From positions 1 to 64,000 of the forward strand of contig JAITLQ010000002.1 of assembly GCA_031277795.1 (NCBI GenBank): DNA of 64,000 bases, read 5' to 3'. Shown here one piece after another: positions 9,735-19,057 of the stretch. Under the pieces are notes generated by a model. It saw only the letters and a list, made by a program, of their open reading frames with translations, ran no database searches and was not told where the DNA came from. The position numbers were made by a program, and so were the translations under genes. The DNA comes from Arthrobacter sp. (GTDB lineage: Bacteria > Actinomycetota > Actinomycetes > Actinomycetales > Micrococcaceae). Every line of letters begins with the position of its first letter. Position 1 is the first letter of the stretch.

Positions 9735-10710
9735 GCCGAGCAACGCCCAGTCGGCCCCCGATGATGCGCTCGCGCGCGCCGTCGGGGGCTATCTGCGTCA
9801 CCTGGGGATCGAGCGCGGCCTCGCCGCCAACACCCTCGCCGCGTACGGCCGCGACCTGGGCCGCTACGAGCGCTACCTGCGCTCGATCGGCGTGAGCGAC
9901 CCGGCGGAGGTGAGCACGCGCGACGTCACGGGCTTCGCCGCCGCTCTTGGCGACGGGGCCGACGGCGGCTCGGCCCTGGCCGCCCGTTCGGCGGCCCGCG
10001 TGGTCGTTGCCGTCCGCGGCGCCCACCGCTTCTGGGCGCTCGAGGGGATCACGCCCGAGGACGTGAGCTCCGAGGTGCATCCGCCCGCGGCCGGGCAGCG
10101 CCTGCCCAAGGCCCTGCCGCTCACCCAGGTCGAGGCGCTGCTCGAGGCCGCCGGGGGAGAGGGGACCGAGGACGACACCCCGGCCGCCCTGCGCGACCGC
10201 GCCCTGCTGGAGTTCCTTTACGCCACGGGCGCCCGCGTCTCCGAGGCCGTGGGGCTCGACGTCGACGATCTGCACCTCGAACCGAGCGCCGACGGCGGCC
10301 CGGCGGTCGTGCGGCTCTTCGGCAAGGGATCCAAGGAACGCGTGGTGCCGCTGGGCTCCTACGCGGTCCGCGCGCTGTCCGCCTACCTCGTGCGGGCCAG
10401 GCCCGTGCTCGTCTCGAAGGGGCGGGGCACCGCTGCGCTCTTCCTGAACCAGCGGGGATCGCGGCTCTCGCGCCAGTCCGCCTGGACCCGCATGCGTTGC
10501 GCGGCGGACAAGGCCGGCATCACCGCCGACGTGGGCCCGCACACGCTGCGCCACTCCTTCGCCACGCACCTCATCGAGGGTGGCGCCGACGTCCGCGTGG
10601 TGCAGGAGCTGCTGGGCCACGCCTCCGTGACGACCACGCAGGTGTACACGATGATCACGGTGGACACCCTGCGCGAGGTGTTCATGACCTCGCACCCCCG
10701 GGCGCGCTAG
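9727..10710 (+). CDS. xerD: Tyrosine recombinase XerD
   Basis: 327 residues. Chromosome-dimer resolution recombinase acting at dif with XerC and FtsK. All catalytic positions are visible: Arg170 ([10 protein letters not shown]), Lys in [14 protein letters not shown], His272-Arg275 ([10 protein letters not shown]), His298 (LLGHAS) and nucleophile Tyr307 (TTQVYTMI). The N-terminal SAM-like core-binding domain covers about 20-110. The start is TTG 9727, preceded by AAAGGA at 9716-9721, so it overlaps the Nudix stop by 8 bases; an open frame extends upstream without a better start. XerD rather than XerC is favoured by the pyrG-nudix-xerD context. Confidence 0.93.
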   Translation: MAEPSNAQSAPDDALARAVGGYLRHLGIERGLAANTLAAYGRDLGRYERYLRSIGVSDPAEVSTRDVTGFAAALGDGADGGSALAARSAARVVVAVRGAHRFWALEGITPEDVSSEVHPPAAGQRLPKALPLTQVEALLEAAGGEGTEDDTPAALRDRALLEFLYATGARVSEAVGLDVDDLHLEPSADGGPAVVRLFGKGSKERVVPLGSYAVRALSAYLVRARPVLVSKGRGTAALFLNQRGSRLSRQSAWTRMRCAADKAGITADVGPHTLRHSFATHLIEGGADVRVVQELLGHASVTTTQVYTMITVDTLREVFMTSHPRAR

Positions 10711-10765
10711 CCCCGAGCGGGAACCGCCCCTTCCCCCATGCGGCCCGGCACGGCACGATGGGGCC

Positions 10766-11080
10766 ATGAGCGAGAACAACCTCCTGACGCCTGACCTGGC
10801 CCGCGCCGCCCGCGCCTTGACCCAGGTCTCCACCAAGACGATCGCCTCCACGGCCGGGCTGCCCAAGGACACGGTGAAGTCCTTCGAGCGCGGTGTCGGC
10901 TTCCTCTCCGACGAGGAGAACGCCGCCCTGCGCCGGTCCCTCGAACACTACGGGGCGGTGTTCCTGCCGGAGGAGGGAGCCCTCGGTCACGGCGTGCGGC
11001 AGAAGTTCAGCTCCAAGAAGGTGGCCAAGCTCGAGTCCTGGGAGAACGAGGGCGGCCCGGCGGCGGAGGACGACGTGTGA
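10766..11080 (+). CDS. Small XRE-like helix-turn-helix protein
   Basis: 104 residues. Residues about 8-60 fit an XRE/Cro-like HTH: LARAARALTQVSTKTIASTA with a recognition helix around LPKDTVKSFERG. The C-terminal tail is Lys/Glu-rich and acidic at the end. It is 55 bases behind xerD and followed by a strong hairpin. A DNA-binding role is likely; the target is unknown. ATG 10766 has no clear Shine-Dalgarno sequence, so a leaderless start is possible. Confidence 0.65.
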   Translation: MSENNLLTPDLARAARALTQVSTKTIASTAGLPKDTVKSFERGVGFLSDEENAALRRSLEHYGAVFLPEEGALGHGVRQKFSSKKVAKLESWENEGGPAAEDDV

Positions 11081-11093
11081 GCCGACCCAGACA

Positions 11094-11142
11094 CGCGAGA
11101 GGCCCCGTGCGCCGCTGCCAGCAGCGCACGGGGCCTCTCGCG
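11094..11142 (+). terminator. Terminator hairpin, 19-bp perfect stem
   Basis: Arms at 11094-11112 and 11124-11142 are exact inverted repeats of 19 bases (GAGGCCCCGTGCGC core) around an 11-base loop. It starts 13 bases after the HTH gene's stop. There is no T-tract. Confidence 0.8.
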
Positions 11143-11176
11143 TGGTGCCCGACCACCCGCCGTCGGGCCTTCCTGG

Positions 11177-11248
11177 GGTTTGCCCAGCCTGATGGCGCTT
11201 TGCCCCGGGGAATACCCGGGGCAAAGCGCCATGAGCGTGGGCAAAGCC
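11177..11248. terminator. Bidirectional terminator hairpin between convergent genes
   Basis: The core arms 11192-11209 and 11215-11232 are an 18-bp perfect inverted repeat (ATGGCGCTTTGCCCCGGG) with a 5-base loop. An outer pair GGTTTGCCCA/TGGGCAAA extends the stem past an internal loop. It lies between the HTH gene (+) and gntP (-), so it probably serves both. No T-tract on either strand. Confidence 0.65.
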
Positions 11249-11318
11249 GAAGGACGCGGCCGGCGGCGGGTGTGGGGTGGTCGTTGTGGGGCCGCGGGTG
11301 GGGGCGGCCGCGGTGCGG

Positions 11319-12722
11319 CTAGGCCAAACTGGCCACCCCGAACAGGATCGCGGCGATGGCAAAGCCCATGACGGAGATGATGGTTTCAAGGACCGTCCAG
11401 GTCTTCAGCGTGGTCTTGACGTCCATTTCGAAGAACTTGGAGACGAGCCAGAAGCCCGAGTCGTTCACGTGCGAGGCGATGACGGAGCCGGCGGCCACGG
11501 CGAGGGCCAGGGCGGCGAGCTGCCACGCGTTGTAGCCCTCGGCGGCCACGCCAGCGGAGATGAGGCCGGCCGCGGTGGTCAGCGCCACGGTGGCCGAGCC
11601 CTGCGCCACGCGCAGGATCGCGGCGATGAGGAAGCCGGCCAGGAGCAGCGGCATGTGCATCGAGTCGAGCGAGGACTTGAGCGCCTCGCCGATGCCGGAG
11701 GAGCGCAGGACGCCGCCGAACATGCCGCCGGCGCCCGTGATGAGGATGACCGAGCAGACCGGGCCGAGGGCCGATTCCAGCTGATTCTGCACGTCCTGGC
11801 GGGTCAGGCCGCGGCGGACGCCGAGCGTGACACACGAGACGAGCAGGGTGATGAGCAGGGCGACGGGCGTCTGGCCGAGGGCGATGAGGACCTGGTACCA
11901 GGAGGCGGCGGCGGTGGTCTCCGAGACCACGCCGGTGGAGGCGAGGGTCGTCAGGCCGGTGTTGAGGAAGATCAACACGAGGGGGAGCAGGAGCGAGAGC
12001 AGCACCGTTCCGAAGGCCGGCGGGTTGGCCAGCTGCTTGGCGTTGGCCTCGCCCAGGAGGGTCGGGATGGGCAACTTCCACGTGCGTCCCGCGTACTTGC
12101 CGAACAGCGCGCCGGCCACGTACCAGGAGGGGATGGCCACGACGAGGCCGAGCAGGAGCACGAGGCCCACGTTGGCGCCGAGGAACGACGCGGCGGACAC
12201 CGGGCCCGGGTGCGGCGGCACGAACACGTGCATCGCGGAGAAGGCGGCGACGGAGGGCAGGCCGAAGGCCAGCAGCGAGCCGCCCAGGCGGCGGGCCACG
12301 GCGAAGACCACGGGAAGCATGACCACGAGTCCCGCGTCGAAGAAGATGGGGAAGCCGAAGATCAGGGAGGCGACGCCGAGCGCGAGCGGGGCACGCTTCT
12401 CACCGAAGACCTTGATGAACTTGTCGGCGAGTACCTGGGCGCCGCCGGAGGTCTCGACGAGCCGTCCGAGCATGGCGCCGAGGCCCACGAGCAACGCGAC
12501 GGTACCCAGGGTGGAGCCGAAGCCGTTGGTCAGGACCGTGACCACGCTGCCCGCCGGGATGAGCGTGGCGAACGCGGTGATCAGGCTGACCACGATCAGC
12601 GAGACCAGCGCGTGGATCTTCAGGTACATGATCATGAACAGCAGCAGCGCAACGGCGCCCGCCGCGATCAGGAGCAGGGCCCAGGCCGGGAGTGTTTGCT
12701 CCCACCCATCGATGGCGTTCAT
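11319..12722 (-). CDS. gntP: Gluconate permease, GntP family
   Basis: 467 residues with about 12-14 hydrophobic segments. The N terminus is periplasmic/first-TM-like (WALLLIAAGAVALLLFMIMY), and the family-typical GFGSTLGTVALLVGLGAMLG and PHPGPVSAA are present. GntP carriers import gluconate by proton symport. The start is ATG 12722, with GAGGAGGAAC just upstream; open sequence continues upstream only because it runs through gntK in another frame. It shares ATGA with gntK, the kinase that acts on its substrate. Confidence 0.92.
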   Translation of the reverse strand: MNAIDGWEQTLPAWALLLIAAGAVALLLFMIMYLKIHALVSLIVVSLITAFATLIPAGSVVTVLTNGFGSTLGTVALLVGLGAMLGRLVETSGGAQVLADKFIKVFGEKRAPLALGVASLIFGFPIFFDAGLVVMLPVVFAVARRLGGSLLAFGLPSVAAFSAMHVFVPPHPGPVSAASFLGANVGLVLLLGLVVAIPSWYVAGALFGKYAGRTWKLPIPTLLGEANAKQLANPPAFGTVLLSLLLPLVLIFLNTGLTTLASTGVVSETTAAASWYQVLIALGQTPVALLITLLVSCVTLGVRRGLTRQDVQNQLESALGPVCSVILITGAGGMFGGVLRSSGIGEALKSSLDSMHMPLLLAGFLIAAILRVAQGSATVALTTAAGLISAGVAAEGYNAWQLAALALAVAAGSVIASHVNDSGFWLVSKFFEMDVKTTLKTWTVLETIISVMGFAIAAILFGVASLA

Positions 12723-13345
12723 GCTCGTTCCTCCTCGTTGAGGTGCGATTCGTTCGGCCGGGCGCGGTGGCGCCCGCCGGTGCCCGACGACGCGGGGTTG
12801 CGTCCGGGAAGTGTGTGGGGGTCGGTGCCGAGCAGCTCGGTGAGGGTCGCCATGGCGGCCGCCTCGAGGTCGGCGACGGATCCGGTGTTGGCCAGATGTG
12901 TGCCGTCCTCGTCCGCCTGCAGCGGCTCGAGGGTGGCGATCTGGCTCGGCAGGAGCGAGGCGGGCATGAAGTGCCCCTCGCGCTCGTTCATGCGGCGCTC
13001 GATGACGGCCGGGTCCGCGTCCACCTCGAGGAACACCACGCGGCCCGTGGCGGTCTCCAGGAGCTCGCGGTAGCTGCGCTTCAAGGCGGAGCACGTGACG
13101 ATGGAGCCGGTGCCAGCGTCGGCGTGCTCGCTCATCCAGCCGGCGATGGAGCGCAGCCACGGCCAGCGGTCCTCGTCGCTGAGCGGCGTGCCGGCGCTCA
13201 TCTTGGCGATGTTGTTGGCCGGGTGGAACTCGTCCGCCTCGGCGAACGGCCAGCCGAGCTCGGCGGAGAGGCCCTCGGCGAGGGTCGACTTGCCGGAGCC
13301 GGAGATGCCCATAACCACAACGTGGACGGGGGAATCGGGGGCCAC
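12719..13345 (-). CDS. gntK: Gluconokinase, GntK type
   Basis: 208 residues. It phosphorylates gluconate to 6-phosphogluconate. P-loop GISGSGKST is at residues 13-21, followed by ADEFHPANNIAKMSAGTPL and SALKRSYRELL, hallmarks of thermoresistant-type gluconokinases. GTG 13345 is chosen because AGAGGAGGCAA precedes it. Beyond the usual C terminus (about residue 175) it has a polar tail (GRNPASSGTGGRHR). It is first in the gntK-gntP operon and divergent from a GntR regulator. Confidence 0.93.
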   Translation of the reverse strand: MAPDSPVHVVVMGISGSGKSTLAEGLSAELGWPFAEADEFHPANNIAKMSAGTPLSDEDRWPWLRSIAGWMSEHADAGTGSIVTCSALKRSYRELLETATGRVVFLEVDADPAVIERRMNEREGHFMPASLLPSQIATLEPLQADEDGTHLANTGSVADLEAAAMATLTELLGTDPHTLPGRNPASSGTGGRHRARPNESHLNEEERA

Positions 13346-13384
13346 ATTGCCTCCTCTAGTGGTGCGGGTGTCCGTCAGGAACGC

Positions 13385-13424
13385 CACTAAGTAGTATTTA
13401 GATCCCTAGTAAAGTAGCACTAAG
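13385..13424. promoter_or_regulatory. Putative operator/promoter region of the gnt divergon
   Basis: A sharply A/T-rich patch in high-GC surroundings. It contains an inverted repeat CTAA-N7-TTAG (13387-13401), a direct repeat CACTAAG at 13385-13391 and 13418-13424, and TAGTAAAGT, which could be a -10 box for the + strand. Placement between gntK and gntR suggests it is the GntR binding region. Confidence 0.5.
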
Positions 13425-13565
13425 AACGTGATCGGCGCCATGCCGGGTTCCTGTGAGCCCCGGCGGCCGCCGTCGCTCCTCCCGTCGCCGTGCGGCGCGG
13501 GCAAGGAACGCGGAGGCGGCCGGGCGCCGGAGCGGCGATCATCGACGTGGATGAAGGGGTGCTTC

Positions 13566-14273
13566 GTGGAGGCCAGCAGGGCGGCGACGGTGTTGCAGGA
13601 CGGTGTGCTCGAGGAGCTGGGGCGCGAGATCGTGGGGGGCACGGTGGGGGCGGGGCACCGCTACCGCCTCGACGTGCTGCAGGAACGCTTCGACATCTCG
13701 CGGACCGTGGCGCGCGACGTCATGCGCGTCCTCGATTCGCTCGGGCTCGTCACTCCGCGCCGCAGCGTGGGCGTGGTGGTCAACCCGGCCTCGGCGTGGA
13801 ACGTCTACGCCCCGCACGTCATCCGCTGGCGGCTCGAGGGGCCGGGTGCGGCCAAGCAGTTCGATGAGCTGACCCAGCTGCGCATCGCCGTCGAACCCCT
13901 CGCGGCGCGTTCGGCGGCCGAACACGCCGGCGCCGAGGCGCGCTCGCGGATCGTGGCGCTCGCCGCACGGCTGCGGACCCTGGGCGAGGCGGGCGAGCTC
14001 GAACGCTTCCTCGAGGCCGACGTGGAGTTCCACGAGCTGGTGCTCAAGGAGTCGGGGAACTCGATGTTTGCCGCGCTGACCGGCGCGGTGGGCGAGGTGC
14101 TGGCCGGGCGCACGCACGCCGGGCTCATGCCGTTCCACCCCGTGCCGGAGGCGTTGGACGCCCACGAGGCGCTCGCCGCGGCGATTGCCGCGGGGGAGGG
14201 CGCCCGCGCCGAGCGGGCCGCCCGCGCCATCGCCGCCGAGGTGCACGAGGCGTTGGGGCTCGACGAGGACTAA
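13566..14273 (+). CDS. GntR family regulator, FCD type (gluconate locus)
   Basis: 235 residues. The N-terminal winged HTH has the recognition segment LDVLQERFDISRTVARDVMR. The C-terminal all-helical FCD domain (about 85-225) carries FLEADVEFHELVLKESGN, where the Asp/His residues usually bind a metal. GTG 13566 is chosen for AAGGGG six bases upstream; ATG 13551 or the distal GTG 13428 (leaderless) are alternatives. It is divergent from gntK-gntP, so it most likely represses that operon and responds to gluconate or a phosphorylated derivative. Confidence 0.85.
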   Translation: MEASRAATVLQDGVLEELGREIVGGTVGAGHRYRLDVLQERFDISRTVARDVMRVLDSLGLVTPRRSVGVVVNPASAWNVYAPHVIRWRLEGPGAAKQFDELTQLRIAVEPLAARSAAEHAGAEARSRIVALAARLRTLGEAGELERFLEADVEFHELVLKESGNSMFAALTGAVGEVLAGRTHAGLMPFHPVPEALDAHEALAAAIAAGEGARAERAARAIAAEVHEALGLDED

Positions 14274-14395
14274 GGGGGAGGCGAGCGAGTCACCGTCAGC
14301 CGCGGAGGCCTTCTGCAGGAGGCGCGTCGGACCCTACGCTGGGGCACGGGCCGCCGTCGGGCCGTGCCTCGACGTGCTGGTGGAGGGCGGAATCG

Positions 14396-15418
14396 ATGAG
14401 GGCAGCGCGCTGGATCGTGTGCGTGGTGGCCGCGTGCGCGGCGGTGGCGGCGGTCGTCGGCGCGCTGGCGTTGCCGCCACGCATGGCGGACCCGGGCGCC
14501 GCGGATGTGCGGGCTCCCCTCACCATCCAGGGCCGCGTCCTCGATGCCGCCGGGGCGCAGGAGATCACGGAGCGCTTCACCCAGGCCCTGCACGAGTTGC
14601 TCGGTGGGCGCACCCCGCCGGCCGCGCTGGGGGCCGGGGTGATCGCGGCCGCGCGTGCGAAGGCGGGCCTCTACGCGAACGGGGCGGGCGGGCTCGAGAA
14701 CGTGTCGCTCACCCTGGAACCGGAGGGCTGGCGGGAGTCGAACGGCGCAGCGTACGTCACGGTGGACGGTGGCCTCGCGTGGACCACCCCTTCGGAGGGG
14801 GAGGACATCGAGAGCTCCACGGCGATGCCGATGCTGCTCAAGCTCACCTCCGACGGCGGGCGGTGGGATGTGGAATCGGCCCAGGGCATGCCGGACGGCG
14901 GGGTCTACGACCTCGGCGCTGTGGTGCTGGCGCCGTGGGCCACCGGTGCCCTCGTTGCCTGGACGGCCGCCGTCCTGGGGCTGGGGGCGCTGCTGTTCCT
15001 GTGCTTCCCTCGGCTGGCCAGCCGGTGGAGGGCGGCCCTCGTGGTGCCCGCCGTGCTGGCCACCGTCCCGTGGCTGCTCTTGGCCGACGGCGCCCCCGAT
15101 TCGGCCTCGGGCGGGCAGGGAAACTCGGCGCTCGCGACCATCCTCGTGGAGCGCCCGCTCGTCCCGCCCGCCGGCTGGGCGCTGCCCGACGACGGCTCCT
15201 TCCAGGCCTACGCGGATGCCGTGCACACCTTCTTCTGGCTCCTCGCGGTGTTGCTGGCGGCCGTGGCCCTCGCCGCCGTGCCGCCGCGGCGCGGCGCCGA
15301 CGCGCCCGTCCGCGGGATCGCGCAGGAACCGGGCGGGCAAGCCGCGGCCATCGCGGTCGCGGTCGCCGTCGGCCAGACGGCGGAAGGCGGCCGGCGCGCA
15401 CAACGAGCAGCTCCGTAG
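14396..15418 (+). CDS. Hypothetical membrane protein
   Basis: 340 residues, not recognised. One N-terminal membrane segment or signal anchor (about 6-26) precedes an extracytoplasmic region of about 150 residues. Two hydrophobic segments follow near 185-205 and 213-233, and another near 280-300. The outer region mentions VSLTLEPEGW and WTTPSEGED, suggesting a beta-rich fold. The start has GGAGGGCGG upstream. The last ten codons and the stop lie inside the terminator hairpin. No operon partner; it stands alone between gntR and prpC. Confidence 0.65.
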   Translation: MRAARWIVCVVAACAAVAAVVGALALPPRMADPGAADVRAPLTIQGRVLDAAGAQEITERFTQALHELLGGRTPPAALGAGVIAAARAKAGLYANGAGGLENVSLTLEPEGWRESNGAAYVTVDGGLAWTTPSEGEDIESSTAMPMLLKLTSDGGRWDVESAQGMPDGGVYDLGAVVLAPWATGALVAWTAAVLGLGALLFLCFPRLASRWRAALVVPAVLATVPWLLLADGAPDSASGGQGNSALATILVERPLVPPAGWALPDDGSFQAYADAVHTFFWLLAVLLAAVALAAVPPRRGADAPVRGIAQEPGGQAAAIAVAVAVGQTAEGGRRAQRAAP

Positions 15419-15440
15419 CTCGTTGTGCACACCGACCGCC
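15386..15440. terminator. Bidirectional terminator containing a stop codon
   Basis: Arms 15386-15408 and 15418-15440 form a 23-bp stem. The inner 11 bases GCACAACGAGC/GCTCGTTGTGC are exact, and the three outer differences are C-to-T changes that would still form G-U pairs in RNA. The TAG stop of the upstream + strand gene is at 15416-15418, between the arms. It lies between convergent genes and has no T-tract. Confidence 0.7.
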
Positions 15441-15462
15441 TCCCGGGTCGGTTGGCCTGGGG

Positions 15463-16596
15463 TTAGCCCAGGTGACGCTCGTCCACGCCGTTGTACTCGG
15501 ACAACGGGCGGATGAGCGCGTTGGACGCACGCTGCTCCATGATGTGCGCGGTCCAGCCCGTGATGCGCGCGGCGATGAAGATCGGCGTGAACATCTCGGT
15601 GTCGAAGCCCATGAGGTGGTACGTGGGGCCGGCCGGGTAGTCGAGGTTGGGTTTGATGGCCTTCGCCTCGTCCATGGCCTGCTCCAGCCCGTCGTACAGG
15701 CCGAGCATCTCCGGGCGGTCGTAGTACCCGATCATGCGATCGAGCGCCGCCTTCATGGTGGGCACGCGGGAGTCGCCGTGCTTGTAGACGCGGTGGCCAA
15801 AGCCCATGACCTTCTTCTTCTGGGCCAGGGCGTCCTCCATCCACGCCTTCGCCCGGGCGGCGGCGTCCTCGCGGGACTCCTCCTTGCGGATGCCGATCTC
15901 GTTGAAGGTGTGCATGACGGCCTCGTTGGCTCCGCCGTGCAGCGGGCCCTTCAGGGCGCCGATCGCCGCCGTCACGGCCGAGTGCAGATCGGAGAGCGTG
16001 GAGGTCACCACGCGCGCCGTGAAGGTCGAGGCGTTGAAGGAGTGCTCGGCGTAGAGCACCATCGAGACGCGGAAGGCGTCGACGACCTCGGGGGCCGCCT
16101 CCTCGCCGAACGTCATCCAGAGGAAGTTCTGCGCGTAGTCAAGGTCCTCGCGCGGCTCAACGACGTCCAGCCCGCGGCGGCGTCGCTGGTCGTAGGCGAC
16201 CACGGCGGGGAAGGCGGCGAAGAGCCGCTTGGCCTTGGCCAGCTCGGCGGCCGGCGAGGAATCCTCGGCCTGCTCGTCGTTGGCGCCCAGCACCGAGACG
16301 GCGGTGCGTCCCACGTCCATGGGGTGGCAATCCAGGGGCAGCAGGTCGATGGCCGCCTTGACCCGCGGGTCGAGGGCGCGCTCGGCCCGCTCCGACTCGG
16401 TGAAGGCCGCGAGCTCCTGGGCGGTGGGCAGCTCGCCGCTCCACAGCAGCAGCGCCACCTCCTCGAAGCTCTTCTTGGCCGCGAGCTCCTGCACCGGATA
16501 GCCGCGGTACAGCAGGGAATTGCTCTCCGGGTTGACCTTGGAGACGGCGGTGTAGTCGACGACGACGCCGGCCAGGCCCTTCTTGATCTCGGTCAT
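15463..16596 (-). CDS. prpC: 2-methylcitrate synthase
   Basis: 377 residues. Condenses propionyl-CoA with oxaloacetate. Citrate-synthase fold motifs: LLYRGYPVQELA near the N terminus, catalytic His regions LKGPLHGGANEAVMHTF and VMGFGHRVYKHGDSR. The length fits the small PrpC/citrate synthase II class. Sequence alone cannot exclude citrate synthase activity, but its place behind prpD and prpB in one operon makes methylcitrate synthase the clear choice. Spacing to prpB is 10 bases. Confidence 0.92.
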   Translation of the reverse strand: MTEIKKGLAGVVVDYTAVSKVNPESNSLLYRGYPVQELAAKKSFEEVALLLWSGELPTAQELAAFTESERAERALDPRVKAAIDLLPLDCHPMDVGRTAVSVLGANDEQAEDSSPAAELAKAKRLFAAFPAVVAYDQRRRRGLDVVEPREDLDYAQNFLWMTFGEEAAPEVVDAFRVSMVLYAEHSFNASTFTARVVTSTLSDLHSAVTAAIGALKGPLHGGANEAVMHTFNEIGIRKEESREDAAARAKAWMEDALAQKKKVMGFGHRVYKHGDSRVPTMKAALDRMIGYYDRPEMLGLYDGLEQAMDEAKAIKPNLDYPAGPTYHLMGFDTEMFTPIFIAARITGWTAHIMEQRASNALIRPLSEYNGVDERHLG

Positions 16597-16606
16597 GATT
16601 CCTCCC

Positions 16607-17539
16607 TCAGGACAGGTTCGCGTTGTTGGTGTCGATGTCGGTGGTCGGCACCCTGAAGTTGAAGATGCCGTTGTCGAAGCGGTTGTAGCCCTCGTAGTCG
16701 ACGAGCTCGTACAGGCGGGTCCGCGTCAGCATCTCGGGCACGGCGGCCTCCTGGGTGCCGTTGGCCTTGATCGTCGCCAAGGTGCGCTCGATCGCGCCCA
16801 TGGCGCTGCGCAGGCTCGTGACGGGGTAGATGATCATGGCCACGCCGGCGTTCGCCAGCTGCTCGCGCGTGAACAGCTCGGACTTCCCGAACTCGGTCAT
16901 GTTGGCCAGGATCGGGACGTCGATCGCCTCCGCAACCTGCTCGAACTCGCCCAGGTCCTTCAGCGCCTCCGGGAAGATCGCGTCGGCACCGGCGTCGACG
17001 AGCGCCTTGATGCGATCGATCGTGGCCCCGAGCGTGTCGACGCCGCGCAGATCCGTGCGGGCCATGAGCAGGAAGTTCGGGTCCCGGCGGGCGTCGGCCG
17101 CAGCGGCGATGCGCTTGATCGCCGTGTCCAGATCCACCATGTTCTTGCCGTCCAGATGACCGCAGCGCTTGGGGTTGAACTGGTCCTCGATGTGGGTACC
17201 GGCCAGGCCGGCGTCCTCGAACTCCTGCACCGTGCGGGCCACGTTCATGGGCTCGCCGAAGCCGGTGTCGGCGTCGATGAGGCACGGCAGGTCCGTCACC
17301 CTGGCGATCTGAGCGCCACGCTGCGCCACCTCGGTGAGCGTGGTCAGCCCGACGTCGGGCAGGCCGAGCTCGTTGGCGAGCACGCCGCCGGAGATGTACG
17401 CGCCGTCGAAGCCCTGCTCCTGGATGAGCTTGGCGGAGAGCGGCGTGAAGGTGCCGGGGAATTGCAGGGCGGCGCCCGGCGTCAGGGCCGCCCTGAAGGC
17501 CTCGCGCTTCTGCGCGGGCGTCGTGTGGGAGTACAGCAT
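16607..17539 (-). CDS. prpB: 2-methylisocitrate lyase
   Basis: 310 residues. Cleaves 2-methylisocitrate to pyruvate and succinate. The isocitrate-lyase superfamily signature is present: DADTGFGEPMNVARTV metal-binding region, the catalytic loop KRCGH, and LLMARTDLRGVD. The start codon overlaps the prpD stop by one base (TGATG), so the two are coupled. Confidence 0.95.
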   Translation of the reverse strand: MLYSHTTPAQKREAFRAALTPGAALQFPGTFTPLSAKLIQEQGFDGAYISGGVLANELGLPDVGLTTLTEVAQRGAQIARVTDLPCLIDADTGFGEPMNVARTVQEFEDAGLAGTHIEDQFNPKRCGHLDGKNMVDLDTAIKRIAAAADARRDPNFLLMARTDLRGVDTLGATIDRIKALVDAGADAIFPEALKDLGEFEQVAEAIDVPILANMTEFGKSELFTREQLANAGVAMIIYPVTSLRSAMGAIERTLATIKANGTQEAAVPEMLTRTRLYELVDYEGYNRFDNGIFNFRVPTTDIDTNNANLS

Positions 17540-19047
17540 CAGAACAGACCCTTCGGGGAGGCCTCGAGCTCCACTGCGGCCTTGATGTTGAGCTGGTCCA
17601 GCTCGCCCGCGCCCAGGTTCATGACGTTCTCGGCGGCGGCGATGAAGCGATCGATCTCGGCGGCGGAGACCTTGGAGGAGGCCAAAAGCCGGAACTTGTT
17701 GATGTACTCGGCGCGGCCGAAGGGCCGGGCGCCGAGCGGGTGGGCGTCGGCCACGGCGATCTCGTCAACGATGGTGGAGCCGTCGGCGAGCTCGATCTCC
17801 ACGCGGCCGCCGAAGGCCTTCTCGTTCAGGTCGAGCGAGTGGTAGCGGCGCGTCCACTCGGCGTCCTCCACCGTGGTGATCTTGTGCCACAGCGCCACGG
17901 TGTCCTCGCGGCCGGCGCGCTCGGGGGAGTAGGAGACCACGTGATCCCACGCGCCGTCCTGCAGCGCCACGGCAAAGATGTAGGGGATCGAGTGATCCAG
18001 CGTCTCGCGCGAGGCGGTCGGATCGTACTTCTGCGGGTCGTTGGCGCCGGAGCCGATCACGTAGTGGGTGTGGTGGCTCGTGTGCAGCACGATCGCCTTG
18101 ACGTTGGCCGGATCGGTGAGCTCGGGGTGCTCGGCGTTGAGCTTGCGCGCCAGGTCGATCCAGGCCTGCGCCTGATACTCGGCCGAGTGCTCCTTGGTGT
18201 AGGTATCCAGGATGGCGCGCTTCGACTCGCCGGCCGCGGGCAGCGGGACCGTGTAGTTGGCGTCCTTGCCATCCAGCATCCAGGCGATGACGCCGTCCTC
18301 GCCCTCGTAGATCGGCACGGGGGAGGTCTGGCCGCGCAGCGCGCGGTCCACGGCCTCGACGGCCATCTTGCCGGCAAAGGCCGGGGCGTGCGCCTTCCAC
18401 GTGGAGATCTCGCCCTTGCGGGACTGGCGCGTGGCGGTGGTGGTGTGCAGCCCCTGGCCCACGGCCTGGAAGATCGTCTCGACGTCGGCGTGCAGGAGCG
18501 TGCCGATGCCGGCGGCGGCGGAGGGGCCGAGGTGGGCGACGTGGTCGATCTTGTGGGCGTGCAGCGAGATGCCCTTGACCAGGTTCACCTGGATCTCGTA
18601 GCCGGTCGCGATGCCGCGCACCAGATCGGCGCCCGTGGATCCGGCGTGCTGGGCCACGGCCAGGATTGGCGGGATGTTATCGCCCGGGTGGGAGTACTCG
18701 GCGGCGAGGACGGTGTCGTGGTAGTCGAGCTCGCGCACGGCCACGCCGTTGGCCCAGGCGGCCCACTCGACGGCCACGGGCTCGTCGGTGCCGAAGAGCT
18801 TGGCGCCGCGGCCGCCCGTGGTGACGGGGTGCGCCTGCGCCTGGCCGCGGGCCGAGACGATGGGGCCGCGGTTGAGGGAGGCGATGGCCACCGACGCGTT
18901 GTCGATGATGCGGTTGATGACCATGTCGATGACGTCCTGGTCCAACTCGACCGGATCGGCGGCGACGGCGGCGATCTTGTACGCCAGCTGCTCCTCGCGG
19001 GGGAGGTTTTCCTCGCTGCGGTAGACGCGCACGGTGTGGTTGATCAT
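17539..19047 (-). CDS. prpD: 2-methylcitrate dehydratase
   Basis: 502 residues, the usual length for the MmgE/PrpD family. Dehydrates 2-methylcitrate in the methylcitrate cycle. Recognisable parts: [20 protein letters not shown] (an ExD-H region typical of PrpD), [20 protein letters not shown], and [20 protein letters not shown]. It begins 10 bases behind the GntR stop and is the first enzyme gene in the operon. Confidence 0.95.
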   Translation of the reverse strand: MINHTVRVYRSEENLPREEQLAYKIAAVAADPVELDQDVIDMVINRIIDNASVAIASLNRGPIVSARGQAQAHPVTTGGRGAKLFGTDEPVAVEWAAWANGVAVRELDYHDTVLAAEYSHPGDNIPPILAVAQHAGSTGADLVRGIATGYEIQVNLVKGISLHAHKIDHVAHLGPSAAAGIGTLLHADVETIFQAVGQGLHTTTATRQSRKGEISTWKAHAPAFAGKMAVEAVDRALRGQTSPVPIYEGEDGVIAWMLDGKDANYTVPLPAAGESKRAILDTYTKEHSAEYQAQAWIDLARKLNAEHPELTDPANVKAIVLHTSHHTHYVIGSGANDPQKYDPTASRETLDHSIPYIFAVALQDGAWDHVVSYSPERAGREDTVALWHKITTVEDAEWTRRYHSLDLNEKAFGGRVEIELADGSTIVDEIAVADAHPLGARPFGRAEYINKFRLLASSKVSAAEIDRFIAAAENVMNLGAGELDQLNIKAAVELEASPKGLF

Positions 19048-19057
19048 GGTGTTCCTC

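Noticed and set aside
9727-10710. Phage or integron integrase
   Set aside because: No phage genes or attachment repeats nearby; the conserved pyrG-nudix neighbourhood and full XerD motif set indicate the host recombinase.
15463-16596. Housekeeping citrate synthase (gltA) as name for this gene
   Set aside because: Operon with prpD and prpB and the short length favour 2-methylcitrate synthase, although activity with acetyl-CoA is not excluded.
14185-16656. 823-residue + strand frame running from gntR through prpC
   Set aside because: It overlaps three recognised genes in other frames and crosses a terminator; no domain is visible.
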